A DNA stretch of 64,000 nt, taken from NCBI RefSeq assembly GCF_000003855.2, contig NW_003101664.1, positions 248,001 to 312,000 on the forward strand, read 5' to 3'. The position numbers and the translations under genes were made by a program. This DNA is from Blastomyces gilchristii SLH14081 (Eukaryota; Ascomycota; Eurotiomycetes; Onygenales; Ajellomycetaceae). Positions within the stretch are counted from its first letter, which is position 1. The number at the start of each line of letters is the position of its first letter. This document shows, piece by piece, positions 25,683 through 35,600 of the stretch. Below the pieces are notes generated by a model. That model searched no databases and was not told the DNA's origin. It saw only the letters and a list, made by a program, of their open reading frames with translations.

Positions 25683-26188
25683 TAGACTGGCCGCTGAGAT
25701 TATGAATTTCACATTTGATCTCATTTGATCTGATCTCATACATTTCTTGGCGTGAATCCCGCTGGGACTGGCTATCAAAAAAACATGTAAAGTGACTATA
25801 TATCAGATCTTAAAATGAAACCATGACTTGAAAAAAATGAGAAAGTGATCTCATTTGATTCTATTTAGTCCCATTCTTGACATAAAGTTACTATTTTTAG
25901 ACATTTTAAGGTTTTTTTTAGACTATTTTTAATTTTTTAAAAAGTAACACTTTTTGGTAACACTCAAATGAGATTTAAAGTCATTTAAAGCAATAAAAAT
26001 AATTTAAATTGAGAAGTGAAAATCATGATCTCATTTGGAAAATGTGATAAGAGTAGACAGTAAGTCTCACTGAGACAGTATGAGACTACTATCTAATGTT
26101 AAAACCATGTAATGGGATCAGTCGAATTGGTAATGAGACTATCAAAAAATCTAGTCCTGGTTTCAGACACGGTCACACAGTCAGTCTA
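25683..26188. mobile_element. hAT-like MITE, 506 bp, little mutated
   Basis: Bounded by an 8-bp direct repeat GTGTCAAA (25675-25682 and 26189-26196), the target-duplication size of hAT elements. Terminal inverted repeats begin TAGACTG on both ends; over 11 bases the ends differ only by transitions (TAGACTGGCCG versus TAGACTGACTG). The inner part carries subterminal copies of TGATCTCATTTGAT-like sequence at about 25718, 25857 and 26028, plus inverted CAAATGAGAT near 25965. No open frame. It keeps CG, CC and GG dinucleotides that the surrounding Gypsy 2 has lost. Confidence 0.8.
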
Positions 26189-26600
26189 GTGTCAAAGAAC
26201 AATGATTTATAAGAATGAGTGAAAGATTAACTTATAAATACTTCTCTTTAATGAGAATGATCTCACAGAGAGTGATTCATCTATAAGATGAATCTGTGTA
26301 ATAATTATACAAGAATCTCATGAAAATGATTAAAAGTTAATCAGAATTCTTCTGTATGAAAGATATAAGATAAATCTGTGTGATAGTTAGAGAAGAATCT
26401 GTAAATTATAAAGAATTTCACAGAATAAGAAACTAAGTGACAGACTCTTTTCTCTTTATAGTAACAAGAGATTTTTTCTCACTGAGGTTTTTTTTATAGA
26501 TATGAAGAGTTTTTAGTGAGTATCACTGCAGTACTGAGCTGATTCTATAAAGTCACTCAGTGAAAGACTTCATGAACAAAGTCTTAAAGAGAGAGAGATA

Positions 26601-26859
26601 TGTAAGAAATCTCACTTCTTACAGATTCTTTATCTTTATTTCTATCTCTTATATAATTAATAGAGTTAGTGACTCTTGACTACATACAACTATATAGACT
26701 GAAGTTCATGAATACTATTTATAACTCAGCTTAAATACTATTATACATTTTAACCTCTACATTTTATCTTTCTACTGTGAATACTTCTAGTAGTTAACAG
26801 TATATATCACATCAAGCTGCAAACACCTGAATAATCGCCTGCGAGTACTTATTCTTACA
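26601..26859 (+). repeat. 3' LTR of Gypsy 2
   Basis: 259 bp, same length as the 5' LTR. Here the outer (right) end keeps CACCTGAATAATCGCCTGCG, while the start is mutated. All differences I can align between the two LTRs are transitions. Confidence 0.92.
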
Positions 26860-26975
26860 GAGAATTATTAATTATTTCTTTCTTTCTCTTCTTTATCTTT
26901 CACAGATATATTTGTCAGAAGAGAAGTTAACTTTAAGAAGATATTTTCTTAATTTCTTCTCTTCTTTAACTTCTT

Positions 26976-27950
26976 ACAATCACTGATATAGTGATTATCA
27001 GCTCTGCAGTTGAAACAGAGATCTTTATCAAATCTTTTTTAATATTTCTTTACAGTGAGTGAAGAATCAGAATACTTGAAATTCTTCTTTACTTTCTCTA
27101 CACTGAAGCTGTCACAGCACTGTTTAGATTCTATTATTAATTACTTAGAAGAGATCTTATTAATCTTTTTCTCAGAGAATTGATTATTTAAATAGATCTG
27201 AAAAGCCAGATTGACAAGCTCAGTGTAATTAATTAATGAACTCTGATATTATAATATTATTATCTGCATCTTATAAGTCAGCTTTATGAGATAAAGCTAT
27301 GTTTTTAATTAATTTAAATTATGAGTTAATTTCTCTTAATATTCTTCAAATCTTGTATTGAAATCAGAAGAATTCTTATTATCTTATTAATATAATGAGT
27401 TAAACTGCTGCACTGCTGTGAAGCTGTGATTACAGTAATCTTCAATTTAATTCAGTAAAAAGTTCTTGAATTCTTCTTAAGTTATTACAGTATCAGTATA
27501 CTTAAGCTCTCTCTTCTTAATAACTCAAGTAGTTGCAGAGATGTCTTCAAGAAGATTAACAGTGTATATTACTTATATCTCATAAGTATTATACTGACTC
27601 AGATTAAGATGAAATTTCTGTTCAAGAGTACAGATAAAGCTGTGAAATTTAGATAATATATTTCTCTTATATCTCAGAGAATCTCTGATCTTAATCTCTC
27701 TATCTTCATAATAGATGTAGATGTGTAGAGACTGTGATAATAACAGAGTAATTAAAGAGCTCATATTAAAATATGCAGTAAGTTCAGAAATCTCAGATTT
27801 CTGCTAAGATAGAGATATATACACTCTAGAGAATAATGTAGTATTTCTCTTAAAGAGTGAGATCAGATTAGTCTTAGTATAGATATATAAGATTATATCA
27901 GTCTGTTAAAGCTTGACTGATTCAAACTTATAATCAGATTAAGTAATTTA
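26976..27950 (-). pseudogene. Degraded Gypsy 1 gag with zinc knuckle
   Basis: Minus-strand remnant between Gypsy 2 and the right LTR. Frame 27764-27573 looks like a gag fragment. At 27017-26976 the sequence reads CFNCRADNHYISDC, a CX2CX4HX4C retroviral-type zinc knuckle with all four metal ligands kept. Frames between these are interrupted by stops. The rest of the element (pol) continues on the far side of Gypsy 2 at 19.0 kb and below. Confidence 0.75.
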
Positions 27951-27953
27951 AAT

Positions 27954-28487
27954 TGTAATATAATAAAACTGAAGTGATAACTAGTCAGTGATATTATATA
28001 GAAGTAGTTGTTTAAGAAGCTGTATAAGTGAGCTTAACTATCTTACTTAAATAGTAAGCTTATAGACTACAGAGTTATTACAAGAATATTACAGATATGA
28101 TACTTAGTATACTAAGAAAATTATATAAGATACACAGTAACTCTTATATATATTTCAGTAGAAGAAAAACTGAATTACTAACTTTTTTAATAAGAAGTCA
28201 GTATCTAGCTATTCTATATAGATAATGAGTGAATACTTTTCTCTCATTTCATAAGTAAGAATAGCTGAAGTGATATCTCAGCAGTATCTCATTATTAAGA
28301 AAAAGTAATCTGCTGATCTTGTATAGAAGTGAGGTTTTTATATTCATTAATCAGATCTTTCTATGATATATCTGAATGATATTATAGAGTGATTGAAAAC
28401 CAGTTTGAATGAGATAAAATCATCTGCATGAAAGTGATGAGCCGTGTGGAACCGCAGCGGGGCCTTGACGCGGCCGGGAGCGTGACA
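27954..28487 (-). repeat. LTR of Gypsy 1 (right copy, 5' LTR of the minus-strand element)
   Basis: 534 bp. Its outer 50 bases stay GC-rich (for example ccgcagcggggccttgacgc near 28451-28470), while the corresponding bases of the left copy read as transitions. Its inner end is mutated. Flanked outside by CAAGG. Confidence 0.9.
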
Positions 28488-28510
28488 CAAGGTCAAGTTT
28501 TCTGCTTTCT

Positions 28511-29629
28511 GGCGTGTGGAAAATCACACTGTACAGAAAATATTTTAAATATAGTGATCTTCAAAAATTAATTAATAATCATTATTACATCTATCTATAA
28601 CATAAAGATTATCTATATACTTATTAGAAGGTGTAGAATTCACTGTAGATTGAGATTCTATAGAATTATCTTATTATAATTAAGTAACTGTAGATTTTAT
28701 AGATTTGATTTCAATTGACTGAAGATTCTTATTAAATATCTTTTTCATCTCATCTACTCTACAGATTGTAATCTTGTAATTAGCATTCTTAATAGTGAGA
28801 ACTCTATCTACTTACATCTGTCTGTGAAAGAATTTAATGATCTGATGTCTATTTGCTTAATAATAATCTACAAGTTTACTCTTATAGTGCATGTTCAATT
28901 CTGTCTGAATTATGCTATTCTTGAAGATCTTGTTCAACTGCCTTATCAAATCAGATGTAAGAGTATTCTTTACATCTTCTAAGAGGGTTATGACTCACTG
29001 TTCACATTCTTCTTCTTCTTGAAATTCAATCTCATCAAAGTTGTAGATATCACAGTGAAAAAAATAATATTAATTGAAGACAGCTTCATATCAATCAAAT
29101 CAGTTGATAATGAAGCTTATATTCTCACAAGACATCTGTATTGAATTCATGAGCTTTTGCTTAATCTATTCATAATCTGACAGATGTTTGATGAATTGAT
29201 ATGCTCATATCTTACTTACTATGAGAGGTGCAGTCTCTGAATCTGTATAATACTGTCTCAACATGCAGTTTACAGTGACTTCAATATACTTGATAGTGAA
29301 TAGATAAAAATTAATATTCAACTGATGAATCTATATCTTAATTATCTCTTTCTGACTGTCATTCAATGCTTTATTCAGTGAAACTCTCATAGTTCTTGAT
29401 TTCTTCCTGTTGATCCTCTCATACAAGATAATATATAAGACTTTGAATTCTTGTGACAGAGATGTGATTTTTAATTTTGAATTGCTTTTATACATGTCAA
29501 TAGCTCTTTGCAACTGCTCCTCAGTGTAATTAGAAGATTTAGACATGCTTATAATTAATGATGATTATTTGAAGATGAAGAATGAAGATATTGATAATAT
29601 TTTCTGTATGGTGTGGTTTTCCGTACGCT
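28511..29629 (-). mobile_element. Fot1/pogo-type DNA transposon remnant
   Basis: About 1.1 kb bracketed by 34-base inverted repeats (28511-28544 and 29596-29629). They differ at six positions, all transitions. The shared inner part is TACAGAAAATATT and the outer core is GCGTACGG or GCGTGTGG. It encloses a degraded pogo-type transposase on the minus strand. Its right repeat overlaps the inner end of the 53-bp terminal repeat of the nest. It may therefore be the coding part of the outermost element, or a separate copy inserted there. Confidence 0.7.
28560..29546 (-). pseudogene. Degraded, internally deleted Fot1/pogo transposase
   Basis: The first 71 residues are open (29546-29334) and form the family's Psq/CENP-B-type helix-turn-helix start: MSKSSNYTEEQLQRAIDMY, then a region ending TMRVSLNKALNDSQKE. 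Further on, with stops, come a second DNA-binding-like part (FIKHLSDYE near 29.2 kb) and the box DIYNFDE at 29051-29031, which carries the first catalytic Asp of the DDE domain. Only about 490 bases remain to the element end, far too few for the other two catalytic Asp residues. A C-terminal-like stretch (LNKIFKNSIIQTELNMHYK) follows directly. An internal deletion of the catalytic core plus point mutations make it inactive. Confidence 0.75.
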
Positions 29630-29672
29630 GTGGCGCACTCACTAGAGAGAGTGAGTAAGCATGGCACGGTTA
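29620..29672 (-). repeat. Right terminal inverted repeat of the outermost element
   Basis: Begins TCCGTACGCTGTGG and ends GGCACGGTTA, the exact reverse complement of the left copy. Ordinary-composition DNA resumes immediately to the right. Its inner end overlaps the inverted repeat of the pogo remnant (29596-29629). Confidence 0.9.
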
Positions 29673-32600
29673 CTAGGCTACCATGAAGAAATTACGACAG
29701 TTTACTCCGTACAATTTCTCGTGTTGCGACAAATGGCAGGGAAGAAGCGAGGGTGGAAGGGAAGAGGGAAATTAAGCAGAATTACGGCTGTCATCCTTCC
29801 TGGATTCAATAATTTGCGCTTTCATCCGGGTAAAGAATTATAATAAATAATAGGTGCCCGAACGCTGTGCTGTGATTGATGGTGCCTATTTCCCAAGGTC
29901 GTTTCCCGTGGGGATTTGGGATTTAATTTCGAGAACTTGTTTTCTTGAAAGGACTAGAGAAATCGGCTACTGATCCATGGGCATTGATGAAACATGTTGA
30001 TCATCAAGTTTCTGGTTTAAACATAACTATGTTCAGCTGATCTTTTCTGGAAGTTCACTAGACCAAACTGTCATCAAGACAAAATTCCGACACATTTCCC
30101 AAAACTTGGCTGTGCAACGGCCGGGGTTGCAGGATCGACTTCAGGTGCGGAGATATATCCTGTTTTTGGTTGTGGAAATCCATCCCCTGCAAGCCGTTTT
30201 CCAGGTCTGTCCAGGGGCGGGATGGATTCTTTTCCCTTTCATACATTGTCGTGAGACTGATCGACGATGCACCCAGCCCCTGGAAATCCATCCTTCCTCT
30301 GGTTCAAATGATAACATCTAAAACAACTTATCCGGTTGACATCAGCGCTTAAATCAAGGAGCTATCTTTGTTTTGGCTTGGGTGTCATTTTGGTGATGAA
30401 AAGCCGCAAGATATTACGAAATTCTAACCTACCCCCGAATACGAAGGACCCCTCCACACTTCAAAATATCCGTCCGACCTATCCTTTCGAATGCGCAGTG
30501 GAGCATGGACATCAATAGACCCAATCCTATTCACAAAGATACGAGAATAGACTTCGAGATGGTGGATTGGTGCGTGGCCCGCAGAAGAGATTCAGAGGAG
30601 CTGGACATCGTGCTTGCACTTCCTATTTGCAGGGAAGCTTTCGATTGTCCATCAAAAGGCTAGACATGACTGTTTTTCTCATGGACTTTTTCAAAAACCT
30701 TGCTTGTAACGAAGCGATGTTGGTGGTTGTAGGGTACAGCGCCGTCGTTACCGCTGCCAAAGAAGTCGCATGTAGAGCACAGTTGAGGCGCTCAAATAGG
30801 AAACCGAAATAGTCCCCGTAACAAAAGGCCCGCTGACTGGCTGGTTGACGCATTGCTCCCATGCCAGCCTGCCATGCATGGAGACAGCATGATCTTATGC
30901 CCATCAAGAAGGATGATTGGCAAATCCAATGAAAATGCGGGCCCGTGCATTCAGGCCTGTCCATTCCTATTCATATCCTTCCACACTCTGCTGAAGGAAT
31001 GCATGCTTGCCAAACATGCACACTTGTGGAAACCAACAAGTCGCTTTAGTGTTCTCATTTGATGGCTGGGCTATTGCGAATCACCATTCAGTTAAGAAGG
31101 GTTGCTTGATGACAAACAGCTGGCAAACCCAACCAAGCAAAATCCAGCCCCGCCAGCCACCCAAACCAGCCCAGGCTTGCCCAGCCTCACTTTGGTTTGT
31201 CCACACCTGCTGGGGGGAACACCGGTCCCCATTTTTTATCCCAGCTTAATAGGTCGAGTGTTTGCATTATCGCAATGTTTCTTATGCAGAGATACTAGCC
31301 GCATCCGATTAATTGTGTCTCGCCCATACAAAATTCATACTTTATCAGCCCTGTTTCTTCCAAGGTTCCCGTGCTGGGTGTACAGATCCCATTGCATTTC
31401 GCTAAGAATCAAAGCGCTATCTCAACCTTGCCTCCTTTGTGCATGCTACCTGATGATTTCGTCCAGAAAAACATGGCTCGTTAGTGCCCACATCAGCATA
31501 TATCATGTGATTTCGATGTTGGGCTAATTCCATGGGATGTATCAAATTCACCTGATTCATGCCGTAAGCGCTGCCTACATGAATGCATGGATTCTAGCTA
31601 CTGAGCAAATTTCAGAGAGTCAACTTGTGTATGGGCCAGATTCCGGACCAAGACCAGGAGGTTAGGGTGATAATCACGATCGCATTGGAGAACTATAATA
31701 TAAGTAAAAAGCAGTGATCGTTCAAGCTCAGAAGTCAAAAAGTACTAGTGTACTATACATTGAGGCAATTAAAATGCGGGACAAAAATAGTGTTTCGGAA
31801 AGCCCCGAAATCCGAAGCGGCAACAGGACGACTTGAATCTCTAATCTTGAGGAATCATGATCATTTCGCCTCTTCATGCCCTTCTACGGTTCTTACTCTG
31901 TCACAGCGCCCTACTGTAGATCATGTGATATGTCATCCAACACGCAGGTAAGAGCGGCAAAATATTACTTGTCACTGATGATTGGCCAGTATCCAAAGCG
32001 GTCCCCAAAATGACGTATACACGCCTCTGAGATGAGGCTGAAGTGCCAATCAGCAGGTCCAAAACGACTCAAAAGTGTTCAACATCGCCTCCACCAAAGG
32101 AGTTCACCAAGGGAAGAACGAGACCTTGGAATCTTCCAGAACCCAGCTAATGGGAGTTTTGCCAACACTTTGGAAAGTCACGGCATCAATCTGATAACTA
32201 ATAGCCTGGTTGAAAGGTGGTAGACAAGCCTGTGGGACGGAAAGGGACCCTCATGATTCTTATGTGTCTATTATTATTCTTGAATCCAGCGAATCCAGCC
32301 TTTAGTTAGGATTAAATTTATTACTAAGAACCATGAGTTAGTCGAGCATTGCATGAGAGAGACTCCTCAAAGCCTCGCCTATTATTTTGGTGGCAAGTGA
32401 GGGGTAGGGTACGCGCCCTGCACCTTTCGAGTGCTATGGGACCTCATTGGATGTTCGTGCCCGAGCGGCGAGAGGAGGTAGGTACAGTAGTAGTACATCG
32501 GGAAAGCTTCGACAGCCCCTTAAAAATAACTCTAGTTCTTCGGACAGAAAAAAAAGGCGCTACAACAGTTCTACAGCGTAAGCGTTTTGTCCAAGCGACT

Positions 32601-35600
32601 CTCCTGCTGGGGATGATCGCCCTCAGTAATTCTCAGCACGCTCTTCTCACCTCACCTCATCGCGGGATGGAAAACTTCTTCCAGCCCACCCACCGACCTG
32701 CAGAGATGCCAGCCACTTGGATGTTGGAACGAGCGGCTGGTTGGGCATTAAAACTCCACCACCCACCTGGACAGCTCACTAGAATTGTCATACTAGCCCT
32801 AGAACATGCCAATCAGTACTTCAAAAAATTGTTGATCAATACCAGCTCCACGGACGCCATCATCCAGTAACCCCAGGAATGCATCATCCCATGAACTTTT
32901 GGGTTTGATGGTCCGCCATCGTCGAACCATCACAACTTTCACAAGCCACCTGGGGAATAATTGGGTCTGTCAGAACGGAGTACGGAGTACGGAGTACTGG
33001 GTAAAAGATGAACTCGGTGGCGGACGGATTCCTCATAAACAATAAAACTTCTGGCCCTCTCATTACTTTGGGTATTTACAGGCAAAACTGAATATCATTA
33101 TTAAACCCAACCGGGAAATTCTTAACGCTCCCACGAACCTCGCCCTAAAAGCGGATGTTTATTTCGAGTTTTACTTTTGTTACTGATATAATATCAGCTC
33201 AGAAGATTCATCCGTCAAGCTTTTTGCGGGCAGCGTCATTTACAATAATCAGTTCGATGATATTTCAACTACAAGGTTGAGGAAAAGGATCGTATCTGCC
33301 ACTGCTTGGCGTACCTCTCGCCTGATAAGAACTGCGCGGAAAAACAAGGGCGGCCTGTCGAAACAACAGAAATGAGAGGGGACCTTTTGCACTCGGTCAT
33401 TTTGTTGATAGGAGTCTTTAATGTATGGCCTGCCTGTTTGAACTTAAAGAGTTTTGCAGCATTTTGACTGCCATCGGCGCCTCTGAAACCGTTTCTAATT
33501 TAGCACACTGAAGCCTGTTCGAGAGACGGGCCCCCGCATTGGATGGTGGCAGAAGGATGACGGTGCACAAATCTATGACGGACATGGATGATATGGTCAA
33601 CAGACCAAAACACGGGCGATTCTTGGAAGTCGCTCATGGTTCCTGAGTTTCGGGGGTTACCAAACTACCAGAAATAATCGCCGGCTGGCACGAGTAGTTT
33701 GTTCGCTCGAGATAGTTAACGATAATAATTATGAAATAATCAACGGAGCAATAATAATAAATAATAATAATGTCTGTCTCTCAGTCCTTGCTTGAGTGTC
33801 ATGGGCCAGGCCCAATCAGCTAGCTTGCTACAAAACTGCGAACCCTGCACCACCACCACCACCACCACCACCTTGCTTTGGAAGACTGATGACTGTGCTT
33901 TGATACCACTTTGCGCAACTAGGACACAAGGGGCGGTGTTGCTAGCCTGTGCTGGAAACTACGCTCAAAGAAGGGCACGGAGCATCGCGGCCCGCCACGT
34001 ATTGGAGCATCGATGATTCATTCGGGGCGATGAATGGCCCGCCCCTAAGGACACTTCTGCCTCCTTGACTCGATGCTCTTTTCATGCTTGCTCAAGAGGT
34101 CAATAATAATATAATAATAATAATAGTAGGATCATCGATGATAGACCAGCACCCAGGCAGCGCTAGCCAAAAAAAGCGAAAAACGCCCACACCACACACC
34201 AACAACGCCGCCCATAGCAAGAACACTCACTAATAACTATGACAATGCTCGCCGCAGCACAATTTGGCTTTCCGTTTGCCCAGTCTTCGAGATTCCCTTT
34301 TTCTTTCGATTCTTTGCGGTATACCCGGTCAGTTAATGCCTTAAAAAGAACATAAAATAAATTCATGGAAATTCAAACAATAGCTACAATATAGAATAAA
34401 ATATATATATAATATGAAAATATGAAAAAAAAAAAAAATATGAAAATAGAATAAATTGGCTGATACAGCGTAAGTCATTATTCAGTATGGGCCCCCAAGT
34501 GTCCCTGCTCGTAGAGGGGCTAAAATAGCCCCTTCTCTGGCTTCGTTGGTCGTATGGTTTCGTGAGAGCATCCACCATCTCCAATCAGAATCATCTTTCA
34601 TTTCTGGAGTGGGCTTGATCTTTCTTTCATTCTTTGCTTTTACTTTTCTTTTTTAGTTCAATAATTATTATTAATGGCGTGTACACTAACAGTTCAGGGC
34701 GGGCTTCTGTTGGCGCTGCTCGGCACAACCTTCATGCAAGCCTGCGCCTGCAGAGGTAGTTAACTATATGGTAACTAAGTTAATGGGTTCAAGGATCAAG
34801 CTAGCTAGCATGTTTCCAAGCCTCTTTCTCGCAGGTTCAAGAATCACGGCTGGAGCCATCGACCGCGCTAAGGGAGTGGGACGGGCTCTTCGAGTCTTTG
34901 GTTATTTGCCCCGTACCCCAGCTAGCCCATGCTTCATGCATTGGCTCCGGGATAAGACAGGAGTGCTGGGACTTCCCGCAAGTGCCGACTCATCATCAAT
35001 TTCGCGGTGTTCTGAGATGATTGGCCCACGCAGCATGACCAATAAGATAGGTGACTGGGATGACCCCAAAGGCGACTCTTGTTGTGAGTCCTTGGTCCCT
35101 CGCACAACGACGGACTCACCTTCACACCGTTCCATGGGCGGATGGTGTTGTGGTACCCTTGCCTCCTATTTGCAGCCTGATTCGCCTTGCCTCAAGAGTC
35201 AATGGGCGAGAGTTTTAAAAGGAGCAGGGGCCGTGGCATTGTGGAGATGGTTGATTTATTTCTGAATTGTGTGTGGGCCCAGACTAAACCGCATGCAAAA
35301 GCTTCAAGATCATACGAAGGAAGGGAGAGAGAGGAAGTTAGTACTTTGACCCATCGCATCGTCAGGAGAGGAGTGTGGGAACTTGAACTACTCGCAATCA
35401 TCCATCCCTAGTTACCCCTACCCTACCCTACCCTACCCTACCCTACCGCCGTTGTTCGCCTTCCATGATCAGCGATGGCCTCAATAATAGTGTTCTTCTT
35501 CTGCCTTTAACTTCATCCTCATCTACCTGCCACAATCCCTCCTTTTCCTCCCTCCTCCCAGCCCAGTCAGTCAGTCCCCTTCTTTTGTTCCTCCATAGCT

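Larger units (their letters stand above)
19092..26859 (+). mobile_element. Gypsy-type LTR retrotransposon 2 (plus strand, nested in Gypsy 1)
   Basis: LTRs of 259 bp at 19092-19350 and 26601-26859 begin TGTAAGAA and end TTCTTACA, an 8-base terminal inverted repeat. Both flanks are GAGAA (19087-19091 and 26860-26864), a perfect 5-bp target duplication. The purine tract aaagagagagaga directly precedes the right LTR. The order gag, protease, RT, RNase H, integrase on the plus strand is Ty3/Gypsy. Total length is 7768 bp, of which 506 bp is a later hAT-like MITE. Every gene is broken by point mutations. Its orientation is opposite to that of its host element, Gypsy 1. Confidence 0.93.
13224..28487 (-). 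mobile_element. Gypsy-type LTR retrotransposon 1 (minus strand, interrupted by Gypsy 2)
   Basis: LTRs of 534 bp lie at 13224-13757 and 27954-28487 in the same orientation. They begin TGTAAT and end TGACA on the plus strand. The flanking five bases are TAAGG (13219-13223) and CAAGG (28488-28492), a target duplication with one C-to-T change. Coding remnants run on the minus strand: gag with an intact zinc knuckle near 27.0 kb, then, beyond the inserted Gypsy 2, reverse transcriptase, RNase H and integrase between 18.7 and 15.9 kb. A purine-rich tract in minus orientation abuts the left LTR at 13761-13771. Without Gypsy 2 the element would be about 7.5 kb, normal for fungal Ty3/Gypsy. All frames are broken. 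Confidence 0.9.
12228..29672. mobile_element. AT-rich nest of transposable elements bounded by 53-bp inverted repeats
   Basis: A 17.4-kb block with no host gene. Its ends are perfect 53-bp inverted repeats (12228-12280 and 29620-29672), each with TA at the outermost position, as expected for a Tc1/mariner/pogo-type target duplication. Between them lie a TA-MITE, two Gypsy LTR retrotransposons in opposite orientation, a hAT-like MITE and a Fot1/pogo transposase remnant, each with its own recognisable boundary. Composition switches from mixed to strongly AT-rich within about 150 bases of each end. CG, CC and GG dinucleotides are nearly absent inside, the mark of repeat-directed C-to-T mutation. 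Confidence 0.85.

Noticed and set aside
12360..29600. Centromere
   Set aside because: AT-rich, mutated retroelements are common in fungal centromeres, but the block is only 17 kb, bounded by discrete transposon ends, and surrounded by dense genes. Nothing else supports it.
12228..29672. Giant cargo-carrying transposon (Starship-like) or integrated large element
   Set aside because: The content is explained by nested retroelements, MITEs and a pogo remnant. No tyrosine-recombinase captain or cargo gene is visible, and the ends have a TA-type duplication.
32349..32870. 173-codon open frame on the plus strand
   Set aside because: No domain, no splice continuation, no family resemblance, in a region where similar frames occur on both strands.
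34768..35265. 165-codon open frame upstream of the kinase
   Set aside because: Overlapped by frames of similar quality on the other strand and lacking any recognisable motif; treated as chance.
35416..35446. Interstitial telomere
   Set aside because: The unit is CCCTA, not CCCTAA, only six copies, and there is no subtelomeric context.
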